Origin: Lycocorax pyrrhopterus obiensis
Lineage: Eukaryota; Chordata; Aves; Passeriformes; Paradisaeidae
Direction: 5' to 3'
Assembly: GCA_014706295.1 (NCBI GenBank)
Contig: JACSVZ010000001.1
Coordinates: forward strand, 44,048,383-44,112,382
Length of the DNA stretch: 64,000 bases
A program made the position numbers and the translations under genes. This document shows, in pieces, positions 39,183 through 52,300 of the stretch. The notes under the pieces are model-generated. The model worked only from the letters and a program-made list of their open reading frames with translations. It had not been told where the DNA came from and ran no database searches. The stretch's first letter is position 1. Each line of letters opens with the position of its first letter.

Positions 39183-41134
39183 CAGAACTGTAAGGATGAT
39201 TTTGAGGAAGAACACTAAAAGCTATTCAGACAAAATAAAGACGGTGAAGGAGTTGTATGCAGACTGACCCTTGTTATTTAGAAGTATAGTTTGTTTTCAC
39301 AATGCCTGATAATCCCACTGTGTTTCATACACCAGGGAGAACAGCAGAGACTTTTCACCCTTTAGTGGCTAGCTGTCCCTTGTAAAAAAAGTGAGATTAG
39401 TCTCTGTTTGAGGAGTCGGATGGATAGCATATTGAGGCATGTGGGATTTAGATTTCTGCATTTTTTCTTGGCAGACTGTATAAGGCAGGAAGATGAAAAG
39501 TTATGAAAATTTACTAGCCCAGGGATAAAATCTGTCCATTGTTCTCCTTTTATGGAAGCAAAAGATAATTCAAGGAAACAAAACAAATACAAAAACAAAA
39601 CAAAAGATTACTGAAGGGCAGTTTGTTATATATTTGATCATTGAGTACATTTAAATTATGAAAACTCTCTGTTCTTGCCTTCTTAACAAGACAATTTTTG
39701 CTTTCCTCATACACTTATCAAACTGACTGTGTTATTTGAGGTGAAAGTAATTTATCTTCAGTTTTTTCCTAGAGAAGAAGCTTAATGACTTAGCTGAAAT
39801 AAATGTATAAGCATAACACACACACACACGTAAAAATTTCACGATAAATCTGAATGGATCAGCTGATTGTGCACACACATTGTATATATTTTTGTGAAGT
39901 GAAATAACTCCATTCAAGGATTAAGAAATGCAATTTGTCCATCATTATAAAGAATGAGTTGGCCGAAATAAGATCACTTAAATAAGAAAAAGGACACACA
40001 GCAAGAAAAGAAAGCACTAAATGTTAGGATGGTAACCAGAGGCTTAGCACACCTGCTTTTTCCTCTTCTGATATCCCCATCCCATCTATTTTCCAATCTA
40101 TTGAAAAGACTTTGAGGTCTAGATGTAGAAAAGGCCTTATTGTAGACAATCCACACTAAGCATGAAGCAATATTCCATTGCATTAAGGGCAACTTGGTGA
40201 AATGAATATGTAAAGTCAAGATATCAATGTTAAAAAGTCCTGTCAAAGTATTTGGGAACATGAATCATCCATATCCATATATAAATGCTGATAAAGCACC
40301 AGCTTGTAATCTGATGCTGAGTGACACTGAATGGCTTTTATCTAAATTGGGTAGAGCTTCTCCCTTTGTAGTGACTCTGTCACAGAACAAAGTAATTCAT
40401 GTGGTAAAGAACGCAAACAGGGACTGAAATGACAGATAAATAGGATAGAAAATCAAGGGTTCAGCATGAGTTTAAAAGAAAAAAACTAAATTCTGTAGTG
40501 AAAATTCCTTAGGCACTTGCATTTAGGTTCATTTTATATGAGTTCAGTTGCCTGAAGGTCACATTTATGGTCTAAAATAATGGTTTGATTCTTTTTCAGT
40601 TCATAAAAAGATAAAACAGTTACTTCTATCTCAAAACAAGAGTGATGGTTCATCTAAAAAAGCATACCTTTTTTTGTTTGAAGGAAGACTGATATTTCCA
40701 TACTGCATAACCCTAAAATCAGATTTCTGAAAATGAATATCCCTATTTCGGTTAAATCTAAACCTTTTCTTTTTTTTTTTTTTTTTTTACAAATGAGATG
40801 CTGTTCTCGATTTTTTGCTTGCACAAAGAAATTTAAATTTAAAGGAAGAGTTGTTTGTTTGTTTTCTTTCTTTTTTTTTACTCAGACTGCTTAAGCACTT
40901 TGGAGGCAAGAATGAAATCAAAATAAAATATGCAGTGGGTCAGCATATTTTAAACAACAATCTAGTTTCACTGATTATGAAACAAAGTCTGGAATAATGA
41001 ATTTCGGGTTCATAGCAGTGCTTATCTGCAGCTATGATATATGGAACTAGCCTAGAGAGATTATCATATTTAAACCTGTCTCCCTGTGCAATGTTTTCCA
41101 CTAGTGGCTTAAGCTAAAATCAGTGCAGTGATGC
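39183..41134. other. AT-rich non-coding DNA
   Basis: Contains a short (AC)n run near 39819 and a T20 run near 40770. No gene or larger repeat recognised. Confidence 0.5.
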
Positions 41135-41500
41135 TCAGAGATCATTTCGTTCCAAGCCACTTGCCATGGGCAAGGATGCCACCCACTAGACCAGGTTGGT
41201 CAGGGCCCTATCCAGCTTGGCCTTGAACACTTGCAGGGATGAGGCATGCAAAACTTCTCTAGATAACCTGTTCCAGTGCCTCACTAACCTCTAAGTAAAG
41301 AATTTCTTCCTAACCTCTAATCTAAATCTACTTTCTTTTTTGTTTAAAACTGTTCCCCATTGTCCTGTCACTATCTGCTCATGTAAAAAGTTACTGTCCC
41401 TTTCTTATTAGCCCCCACTAAGTAGTGGAAGGCTGCAATGAGGTCCCACCAGAGCCTTCTTTTTTCCATGCTTTTCTGGAGGTGGCTGAACACCTGCTTA
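41135..41500 (-). mobile_element. CR1 LINE fragment
   Basis: 'tgccatgggcaaggatgcc', 'cactagaccaggttggtc' and 'aacctgttccagtgcctc' mark the 3' part of CR1 on the minus strand. It lacks the extreme 3' terminus. Confidence 0.8.
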
Positions 41501-42317
41501 CAGATGGGAAGTGATGAACAAATTCCTTTTTTTGCTTTGCTTGCATGCAAGGTTTTTGCTCCATTTATTAAGCTGTCTTTATCTCAGCTCAGGAGTTTTC
41601 CCACTGGAAGTAAAAAAACAGATGGGATTAGTTATCTAACTTTAAAAGTATGATAAAAATGTCTCCAGACCTAATCTAGTCATCCTTGGATCTTTTTATA
41701 ACCAATTGAGAGAAAAAAGTGCTCTAAGGTCATGATTTGTCTCAAGGGATATATCTAAAAGTAGGTTAGATCACTTGCACCCTTAAAATATGTTTCTTTC
41801 CGCTGACCGTGTAGAGATCCAGGAGAGAATAGCTGACACATCCACAACTGATAAATAGTTTCCTCTTTCAACCCTGTATTGCCTTCGTTTCATTCAGGTC
41901 AGAGAATCTGAGATACTTCTTTTATCCCTCTCTTCTGAGCTTTCTAATTTTCTCTTAATGCATAGAGCCACAGGAATTTAAAAGAAGCTTCTTGATCCAA
42001 AGACCAACTTCTATGCTTCTCTGCTCCTCTTTATAATATCACCATTTAGATAATATTATTTTTATAATTTATGCATATTCTCATTAGACAAGGAAAGATA
42101 ATCAGGTATCACTGGAAGATTTACAGGTTGCCTAGCAAGTTAATCCTTTTTAAAAAAAATGTTTTCTAAATTCTCCTCCCTGAGAGAAAAAACTCTTAAG
42201 GTTTAATAAAAATTCAATATTACTTCTACGTCAATCCTTTCAGATTTCTTCTGAGCACAGAGAATGAAAAATTAGGGTGGATTCATATTTAAAATGGAAT
42301 ATTTGTTAACCTAAGCA
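41501..42317. other. Non-coding DNA between two CR1 copies
   Basis: Nothing recognisable. Confidence 0.45.
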
Positions 42318-43168
42318 AACTGGACATGCATAAATTCATAGACCCTTATGAGAAGCCCACATGAGTGCTGAGGAAGGTGGTTGATGATATTGCAAGGTCA
42401 ACCTCAATAATCTTTGATCAATCATGGCAACTGGGAGAAGTGCCTGACGACTGAAGGAAAGGAAGCTTAACTCTTACCTTCAAGAAAGTGAGTAAGAAAG
42501 AACTGCAGAAATACAGATCCGTTAGTCACACCTCAGTCCCTGGGAAGCTGATGAAGCAGCTAACCCTGGAAATCATTTCCAGGCACATGAATACCAAGAA
42601 AATCATCAGGAATAGTTAGCATGTATTCACCAAGAGGAAATCAAGCTTGACTTGATAAACTTACATAGTGAAATAGCTGTCCTGATAGATGAGAGAAGAG
42701 AGTGCACCCAGACTTCGCTGAGGCCTTTGACTCCATCTCTCACAGGGTTCTCGTAGACAAGCTGCTGGTATAGGGGCTGGGTGAGCAGACAGTGAGGCAG
42801 ATTGAAAACTGGCCAAATGGCTGGGCCCAGAGGATGGTGATCAGCAACCAGAGGATGGTGATAAGGCATAGCTGAAGGCCAGTAACTGGCCCTGTACCCC
42901 AGAGGTCAATACTGGGTACAGTCCTATTCATCATCTTTATTAGTGATCTGGGTGGTGGTGCAGACTGTACCTCCCTCTAGGTGGCAGATGACACCAAACT
43001 GAGAGGAGCAGGTGGTAAGCCAGAGGACTGTGCTCTCATGAAAGAAGGACTACAACCTGGTCTACTGGGGAGCATCCTTTCCCAAGACGGTGGGGTTGAA
43101 ACTAGATGATCTTTAAGGTCCCTTCCAACTCAAGCTTGTGATTTCTAAGATTTCTATGATTATTTGGA
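42318..43168 (+). mobile_element. CR1 LINE fragment with internal loss
   Basis: About 850 bp on the plus strand from the reverse-transcriptase ORF ('cacatgagtgctgagg', 'gcctttgactccatctctca', 'attagtgatctgggtggtgg') joined to the 3' end ('gatgatctttaaggtccctt', then 'tttctatgatt'). Frames are broken by stops. Some of the usual sequence between ORF2 and the 3' end seems to be missing near 43020-43080. Confidence 0.8.
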
Positions 43169-46100
43169 GCAAATGTAAGAAAGCAGCTCAATGGAGTGTT
43201 TTTTAAATGTTTTATCAACTTTAGTATGCTTAGAGTTAAGACCCACTCAATTTAACAAAAATAAGAAAGTAAACAAAATATATACAAACCAATACAGAAG
43301 CTGGTGACTCTCAACTTAATAATTTCAATTGAAACAAATTATTTTCCTCCAAATTGAGTAGCTGTGACTTTTGACAGGAGAAGAAACTGACTTCCTCCTG
43401 ATTTTTGATGTTTTTGGCCAGCTTACATCAGTTATTTGCCCAGTTCACCAGATGACAACATTGCACCTATTGGGCAAGTGTGTTGATGTCCAACTATTCA
43501 TTTTTAAATAGACATCCTAGCAAGGTATTTTCAAGCTGAGAAGCACTGTAACATATGTTACTGATGCTGTAAGACAGACGGTGGCTTTGAATCAAAGTTG
43601 GTAACTTGAGTGTGTAACCTGAGGCCACTCACAATGTGAGTTGCCTCACTGACCTATGCAGTTCAATTCTAGATTTTGAACTTAATTTAGATTAAAGAGG
43701 AAGGTATCCTGAATAATCCCTGTACAGGTGCAAGTAAGCTAATTAATCAATACAATTACAACTCCAATCAAGTAAAATAAGTTTCAATTATTAATTCTTT
43801 CAGAACACAGCTGCAAGCATCTTCAATTTAAACCATGACACCTAAGTAGAGATTAATCTGAAATTTGAAAGTTACCATAGTAGTTTGATCAAACTGGGCA
43901 GACTAGTCCAGCCAGCTGTTTTACCTCATTCAAATACAATGTTTCTGGCACTCAGTTTATGGGGGAATAGCTTTGTCAGTATATTGCAAGCTGTGAGAAT
44001 GGGACACCATGAAAAGTGTATAATTATTCCTTGGGTTTTTTGCCTATTAATCTTTCTTCCATGCACTATAACGTCTTTTATTTTTTTTTTTTTAATTTTT
44101 TTTTAATTTAAATACCAGACTTGGATGCCAGTATTTTTTACCTAACGTCGCATAAACTTTTCTTCTGAAAGATCTTTCCTTAGTAGCTTACCTTAATTGC
44201 TTTTTTTTTTCTTCTTCTTCTTTTTCTTTCTCAGTCAGTATTGCTTCACCATTTGGCAGCAGGCTTTTAACTAATAAGTTGGCACTTAGAGAAGAAAGGG
44301 ATGAATATTGTTTATGGTTAACTTTAAATCACAGGTGCATTTCCAGATAAAAAGAATGTGTTCAAGTGCCAGCAAGGCATAGCACACTTGATTATATTGC
44401 TTGCCATCTCAATGAAACAAACAAGGACTGAATATTCAGTCTTGATGTATTTTAAACTACGTTATTTTCCTTCACGTCCACGAAATGTCTTTAGTATCAA
44501 AGTGATGAAAGCTTATTAGACTTCACTAAAAATCTCAAGAAAATGCTTAATCATGATAGATCAGGGTCTGCGAGTCCTGGGGAAAGGTATTTTATCAAAG
44601 CATTTAGATGAAACCATTTTTGAAAAGCATGTTTGTAGGAAAGTAACATATTGTTTGCTTCAGTTGGTAATTCTGCTTATGTTACGGAAATAGAAGAACT
44701 AGAATTACTTTGTGAGTGCAATTTACTTGGTGGATGTGACTATTACTTCTAAATGGCCGCTCGATGTCAGCAGGTCAGGTTGGCACAGAGGGTTAGGCTA
44801 AGATGAAGAAGACTATCAGCCATTCTCAGAAGTGCTCACCTGAAACACTACATTAATCTTTAGACGTGGTCAAACACCTAATTGTGCAAACTCTATGGCA
44901 TTAGACAACTTAATTAGAACATCCCCTGGAGGCTACGTTGGACACAAGCACATGAATAGCATAAAAAACTTCTGAACACACAAGGGTGGACAATATTTGG
45001 AAAAAACAAAGTAAGTTTACAGAAATCAAGGATGGAATTCAATTCCAGATCATATACTCCTACACTGAAGTGTCTAGATGTGGTGCCAGTTGGTTATAAG
45101 TTTACATTATTAGGATACACAAAGAAAAACAAAACCACAATTCATTGGTTTCATCATAGGGGTCTCATGCCACTTGGAGCTCATTAGAGTAAGTAATAGT
45201 GGCTGTATGCTAGTGATCCAGGAAAACTCTAGTCTCCTTTCAGAACTGTATTGGACTCTTCAGGCTTATAAGAGTGCTTCAGATACCTAACCACTAAAAA
45301 TGTTTTGCACAGTTATGTTTCACCCATATTCAATATGGTTGATGGAATCTGGAGATCTAAATTACCTTACAATAAGTTTAATTGTTTGTATTTCAATGGG
45401 ATGTTAGATGTTTTTCATCAGTAGCAATGCTAGTATGCTCCTACAAAATACACATTAGGGAGAAGTTTACAAGTCCATCTTGGAAATACAAATCCAAGTC
45501 AGTGTACTACTTTACCCCTAGGTATTGTCTTTTTCCCTCACAACGTGATATAATGATCTTCCTTGGTTTGTGGAGTTAACAGCTAATGGAAATGTTCACA
45601 CACAGCCACCCCGAATCTGTGGAGCATGAGAATATATATATAGTAAAATAATTTCAGTGAAGATTTATTTGGTGGGTAATCTCTTTTCTCACCTGAAATT
45701 TACTGCCAGAGGAATTCACTTTGATATTTGAAATAGTGGCATGTTGTATAGTTACTGTTTCTTTCTATTGCTATGAAAGTGAGGGACGTTTAACATCTTT
45801 CATATTGCACAGAAGCTGAAATAAAATGTAAAGATAAGTGTATATGGATACAGAGTATTTTTGGCTCTGAGCTGTAACAGCTGTGTTACAATGTTTACTG
45901 CCACAAGTTAGGTATTTCCTGATGGAAACAATGTTGTAATTCATGAGTTTTCTAGGGAAAAAGAATTTGTATGCTCTTGGAAAAAGCTACCTGTATCAGT
46001 GACTGCATAAAGAAAACTCCACAGTTTGGTTAAATAAATCTGATTTGTTACCAGAAGGATGCAAAAATCAGCGCCTTTTTTATTGTGTTTTTTAGGGTGA

Positions 46101-47204
46101 ATAATGAAGCAATGACTCATGCCCAAGGTACTTCACTGGTTTCATAGAGATATGTTGATATAAAAGCTAGAGTAATGCAAGTGACTGTGGACTGTGTTTT
46201 AAAATATACTGCAATCAACACTTTATTAAACCCTATTAACAAAGCTGATTTAATAACTGCTTAACTTAACTTAAAGCTTGTTGTAAACTTAAGCTAGTGA
46301 GCCATTGGTTTTTTTTATCAAACCAAGCATATGAGGGAGAGCAAATGGAAACTTATGAATTTTGTTAATCTATGCTGACTTTGATTTCCAAGCTAAATGA
46401 AAACAGCTTCATAGGGAGAACAGCTACATTTGGAAAGATTTTCCCATTCATCCTGCAGAGGAATTTGTTACTTCCTGTGGTTTATTTTTCCTTGAAAACA
46501 CGGATCTTTTGCACAGATTCAGGGAGAAATACGTAAAAGTAAATATTAAAAAGGTATCGCTTGAACTGTTTCTGCAAAGATATTTTTCCATTTTGTAAAT
46601 CTTCTAATAGACTTTCCACAGAAGACGTCCAAAGATACCCTTCAGAGAAAGAAAGAAAAGGAAAAAACACCCTACTTTGGTACTGTTTTCGAAGAAATCA
46701 GTAAATTTTCAAAGAAATCTCAATCAAAGAAATATTTAGGAAATTAACTAGGGTTTTTTTCTCCTAGAAATGTAGTTCCAAAAGTATTGAGCTTATACCT
46801 TAATTTTCTTTTAAAGACTTACCTGCACTTTCAGAATCACAAATAATTGGTAGTGATTCTGACTGGAAGACTATTGCATGGGAGATTTGCTGATCCACCT
46901 GACAGTCAACATGAGTATGTGCAGATCTGTGAGATGCTGTGAACAGCTCTTTGCCTTCAGGCCTGTGTGTGCCAAACAGCCTCCTTGCCCCTGGATAAAG
47001 GTAGCCAACTGATTGTGACAGATGGACTAGCAGGCATCTCCCACTTGGCAATGATATTACACCACCTGCAATTCCTTTTCTCTTTGTTAAGGTAAAGCAG
47101 GATGTTCTCATGTGAACATCCTTGTGCCTCAATGTGGAAATGACAAATAGAGTTGTTTTCTTCTGACAGCATGCTATCAAAACTGCAAAGACCAAAAAGC
47201 CAGG
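43169..47204. other. AT-rich non-coding DNA
   Basis: No gene supported. T runs at 44080-44106 and a pyrimidine-rich patch at 44200-44235. The GC rises from about 46880 towards the possible LTR at 47205. Confidence 0.5.
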
Positions 47205-47592
47205 TGTTGGGGTGCACTATGTGCTGGAAGACAGATAGGCCCTGAGGGCCAGAGAGAGAGCCTCTTTCTTGGGCTTGGAGGTGACCCTGGAAGTGCATCC
47301 AGGTCACCGGGGATGGGCTGAGAGAGGATTGTGGGTTTGTGGACAGTGCTGGGCCTATGAGACATGATAATTGTAGTTTGTGACCTTATAGGGTATTGTT
47401 TACCTGTTACCATAATAGGTAATATCTGTGCAATACCCCAGGTGATTGGGGGACACTGAGGTGAACACCTTTCCTGTTTATATGATGTGATATCCTGTTC
47501 GGTGCTGGTATTTAGGGGAATTTCGGGTTCGCAACAAAGGCTTTGCACTTTTTCCACCGTGTGTGCAGAGTCCATGCCCTTGCGTGGAAACA
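47205..47592 (+). mobile_element. Possible solo LTR (TGTTGGGG... type)
   Basis: It starts TGTTGGGGTGCACTATGTGC, has a TATA-like TTTATATGA at about 47478 and a degenerate poly(A) region CAACAAAGGCTTTGCA at about 47532, and could end at GGAAACA (47592). The GC content is clearly above the flanks. I find no matching target duplication, so the right boundary is uncertain. The several overlapping minus-strand open frames here look non-coding. Confidence 0.4.
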
Positions 47593-48934
47593 CTAAATGG
47601 ATGTGATCTCTGTCATGCACTTTCCCCAAGCTGGAGGTCCTTCCAATTCAGCAATACACGGAAGATTATGGAAGGAATGTAATGTCATCTGCACTCTATT
47701 TCATTCTGGTTTGGGATTTTTTAAATCTCATGTTAGTGCTAATAAGTGACATTTTATGGTGCTTGAGTGCTTTTTTGATTGGGACTACTAGAAACACTTG
47801 TACAGGTGCATTACATTATCCAGTCTAGATACAGATCAACAATTTAGTAGATCAAAGAACTTTTTTTAGAATATTCTTGTGAATAAAATTTGGGGGGAAT
47901 GTGCATTTGGTTCTAAGTCCTTAAATTTTGGCATTGTTTATTTGTTTTAAGGCAAATATACAAGAAAAGATTAATGACTGTGAAAACATGCAACTTAAAA
48001 CAATATAATGCCCATATTTTATTTTTTCTTTAAACACATTTGAAAAATACATCACTCACTTCACATCAAGGCATTAAAATGTATTCAAATAGTAATTGAT
48101 ACTACGTGCTTCCAAGTTCCTTTATTTTAGCATATAGTCTAATTACATGAGAAAACTAGTTGTTTATCTCAATATTGATTTACCTAGATGTGTTTCAGAA
48201 CCCTAATTTTTTTTAAAACTGTTTATATACTTTGGTTCACATTTAAAATAACATCTGAGACACAGATGTAGCATCTGAAAGTGATCTTACTTTTTGACTC
48301 CTAGCTCCAACTTGGAATCAGTAGTATCTAAGTACATACTTTCCTTTTTTTGTGATAGGTTATATGATCACAATGCGTACTTGTTCTGGACTTTTACATC
48401 TGCAATGGCAGTGAGTACTAATACAGATGTCCTATATAAAATATTAAAACTAGTAATAAAGGTATAAATACATTTTATCTAATAAATTTAAGCCCCAGGA
48501 TTGGCAAATGGGAGAAAAGTCAGTTAATACATTTATGTCTTTTATGAAGAGAGATCTCATAGTATTTGAATGTCCCTTCCACACACTTCTCTAGTGGGGC
48601 ATGTGGCATGATTTCATGTCATATAAAAAGCAAAGCTACCATAGCATATCCAAGACAACTGTTGATTTTCCTGAGAGCTCACCTAAAGCCTAAAAGGTTG
48701 AGAATTTTGAGGGTTTTCCTCATTTCATCATAAAACTGTGTTCTTAAGATTGAAGCATTTTGACTGCTGATGCAAAATAACCCCATTACTATGTGTATAA
48801 GAATGTTTCATTCCATTTCAGTACATCTTTTTTTTATTAAAATAATTCGTAATTTTTTTACAATAAAATCATTGAGTCTGTGTCCTGTATTTAAATAAGC
48901 TTTCATGGTATAAGAATGGTACTCTCCAAACCAC
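47593..48934. other. AT-rich non-coding DNA
   Basis: Nothing recognisable. Confidence 0.45.
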
Positions 48935-49321
48935 ACTGCAACTTTTTCACTCCTGCCCTCCCTCTGCCACCTGTGGTGGGATGGAGCAGATAATTAGAGG
49001 CACAAAAGGTAAAGATCTTGGCTTGAGATAACAACAATTTACAAAAACAGCAATAAGATCAGAAAATGAATGGTAACAACAACATTAATAACAAAAGTGT
49101 ACAAGAGAGAGGTGAGTGATTCACATGCAAAATTCTCAGAACCAGGGTTACCCTGGTAGCTTCCTGTGCCACACCTACAACCAGAATTCCTTCTCTGGGA
49201 AAGAGACTGTTTCCCCCACCTCCAGCAAAGACATGAGTTGGTATAGAATAGACTCCATGCCCTAGCCACGCCCCCTCCTAGATACTGCAAAATTAGCCCT
49301 GTCCTGGCCAGAACCAGGACA
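48935..49321 (-). mobile_element. Partial LTR copy of the same family, copy 5
   Basis: It ends at the right with 'gtcctggccagaaccaggac', the complement of the LTR start. The middle contains 'cttggcttgagataacaaca'. It is shorter than the other copies, so internal deletions are likely. Confidence 0.65.
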
Positions 49322-52300
49322 AAAACTTAATAAATATCCTGTTTCATTTATAACTAGGAGGAATTCATCATGCAATCAGTCCAAAGCAACTGACCGAGAC
49401 AAACGCTTGACTACTATATGAAACTAAATTACATTAAATATTTTTATTATTAAAAATAACTTAGACCACACACACAAACAGACAAAAGGTGTGTCCTCAC
49501 AGGGCAATGGTAAGCAGTGGAGATGTCAAATAAATGCTCTGAAAAAGTCTTTCCCTCTAGTCAACATGAAAAAATAGACACTTTAGACCATGAGTCATTT
49601 GACTTATTTTAAAGTCTGCTTTAAAAGAAAAGATTAAATGTAGCTAAAAATACTTACTTGTTCTCTTCTGACTCTGGATAAAGACTAGACATTGACCTTA
49701 AAGAGACATGTCTACATTAGACATTTAGACCAATTCCTCTCCAGAGTCCAGACACATGAAAGATTTCTCCTCCACCAATCTTTTAGGATTAGTAAATCTG
49801 TGTCTGGGCTTTATACAGGTTGTGTTTTGTTTTGTTTTGTTTTGTTTTGTTTTGTTTTGTTTTGTTTTGTTTGTTCCCTTGGGTATAACAAGTTTTTAGC
49901 TGAATTAATTTTCAAAATCTGAAGGAACATGTAATGATTTCTTCAGGCTATAAGTCAATATCTAAGATTTATTCTGGCTACTAAAATATATTGCCTTCTG
50001 TGAGTCATCCCTAGCATGTAAGAAGACTCAGCTAACTGTGGAGACAGAACAAGCATTTTCAAATCTAAGCAATTTCAAAGACTCTCAAAAAAACCCCCAG
50101 ACACAGAAGCTGAAAAACTTTGAAAACATTTCAATATCTGAGAAGCTCAGGTCTAAACATGACAACATCGAGGAAGGTTTTTGAACATTAATAAAGGAAA
50201 GATAATTAATGCTTTAAAAATTTCTGTTAATGGTACAAATTATTCTATTTTCTGACAGAATTTTTCTCTCCTTATTAGTCATGCTGAGAAATCATAGAAT
50301 ATGTATTAAAATAGTATTAATTGTAATTAAAAATGGAATAAGAAAATTTAAAAAAACCATTTTCAGTTTGTTGTGTCTACAATTGATTACCAAAGCACTC
50401 ATTTTTCACAGGTGGTATTTTGAAACAGAGGTAGAACTGTTATTTATAGCATGATAAAAAGACTTGAAATATACATGCAGACTTGTCCTGGGAAAATAAA
50501 AGAAGACAGCAGAAACCATTTTTTCTGTGAACCATGAAAGTATAGACTTAAGAATTCCAAATTAAGTGTGGAAAGGAGATTTTGCATATATGACAACCTC
50601 TGATTTGAAAGTCAGTTTGAGCAACTGCATTGGCAGGTGAACTTTTCCTGTGAGAAATTGCAATAATTAGGCTACAAAAATAACTTCTGAAGAGGCAGTA
50701 CTTATATAAATAGTATTATGCAGGATGAGTGTACAGAATTATGACTTTGGATCTATGCATGTACACAGTGAGAACTATAAAACAATCGTTGTCTGAGATT
50801 CGTTGTTGGTAATTTCTTGAAGAAAACCTAGGCTAATAACATGTAAATGTAAAGAAACCTCGTAAAGTGTGGTTCACTTGCTTAGTATTATATTCTGAGT
50901 ATGTAGGATTATGGCAGCAACAAAACATGTAGAATATATTTGGGTATTGGTACTGTATAATCAACTATCCAGTGCATTATATTAATGCAACATTTAAATT
51001 CTGACTCAACCTTGCAAAACTGTAGAAGTTTAGGAACTGAGATTTTTTTTCTCCTGTATACACATTTTGTGAATCTATCCATTATCTATTGCTATGAGAT
51101 GGAATGGAATTCTATGAGCAATGAAGTACTTGCCCTTACGGAAGAATCTCATGGCACTGTGATTCACGGACTGTATGGCTGTATGCTTTCTTCTCAGTAA
51201 CATAGAGTAAGGTAGCAGTAGCATAGAATAATACAGTAAGGGTCCTTACTACAGCAAAGGTATCTTTTACAAGTGAAAAATGAATGTTTTAGCTTGGAGG
51301 AACCCAACATGTCAAGCAAGTCTAATGTTCACTTTACCAGTCAGCAGGCATTCAGTTGAATACAAAGAATGATTTCTCAGCTTGAAATTCATGAAGAAAT
51401 AATGCAAATTCATCACAGGACAGGTATTTAGGGTACCAAACATATGGATAATTAAAATATCTTGAATGCACAGACCCACATCAGAACACATAATACAGAA
51501 ATAAATGGAGAGAAAATAGCACTCAAAGCAATCAAATGAAAAATTACTAATGTTCTTGCTGAATTAGTTGAATGATACTGATAAGTAAGGGATATTTTTT
51601 GTCAGCAAAAACCTTCCTATTCATTTACAGGTGTAGAGGTTGGCCAGAAATATTAACTCGACATCCGGCACTTTATGCTGGTATTTACGCCTACACTGCT
51701 TATTCCACGGAAATGAACAGAAGGGATTGTTCTGCAGATGTTGATGTGAATATTACAGCTGAATGAATATATCTTCTTGAAATTGCTGGCAGTCACACAG
51801 TGTAAGTTCAGATGTATTTTTTTTCCCAAAGAAAATTAAAAAAAGGCACTTGCGATAAGCATGTATTCAATTATCCCTGAATAGACTAGTGCTGTAATTC
51901 AAGTTGTAGCAAAATATTTTCCTGCTTGTGAGTTCTCTTTTATATACCACTTACAGTGTTCCATGGGTTGTTTTAAAATGTTTTCCATCATTACTACATT
52001 TACAAAAATAACCTAGTATACAGTGATGTAAATCGGAATTCTCAGTCTTCTGTGACTTCCATCCTTAAGATTCTTAAACGACAAATTACTTTTTTTTGTC
52101 AGTTAAGGAGTGTAAAAAATATTATAAGAATGCTGGTACTCATGATGAATTGGGCTGAAAGTCCCATAAGTTATAATAAATATTTTACATGATTCTAGCC
52201 TCTGTTGGTGAACTGTTTTTTGTACTGCTGCACAACACTGAACTGTACCATGCATTACCTGATTTTTTCTGTTTCTGAACCTTACAGAATGAAGTCCAGC

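Noticed and set aside
38362..39193. Cluster of open frames on both strands
   Set aside because: They coincide with the GC-rich CR1 fragment at 38405-39182.
46800..47629. Three overlapping minus-strand open frames of 116-150 codons
   Set aside because: They overlap each other in different frames across a GC-rich, LTR-like region. The amino-acid sequences have no domain or coding bias that I recognise.
51572..51766. Possible host exon after a 'ttacag' acceptor
   Set aside because: A 64-codon frame with a plausible acceptor but no donor, no recognisable domain and no neighbouring exons.
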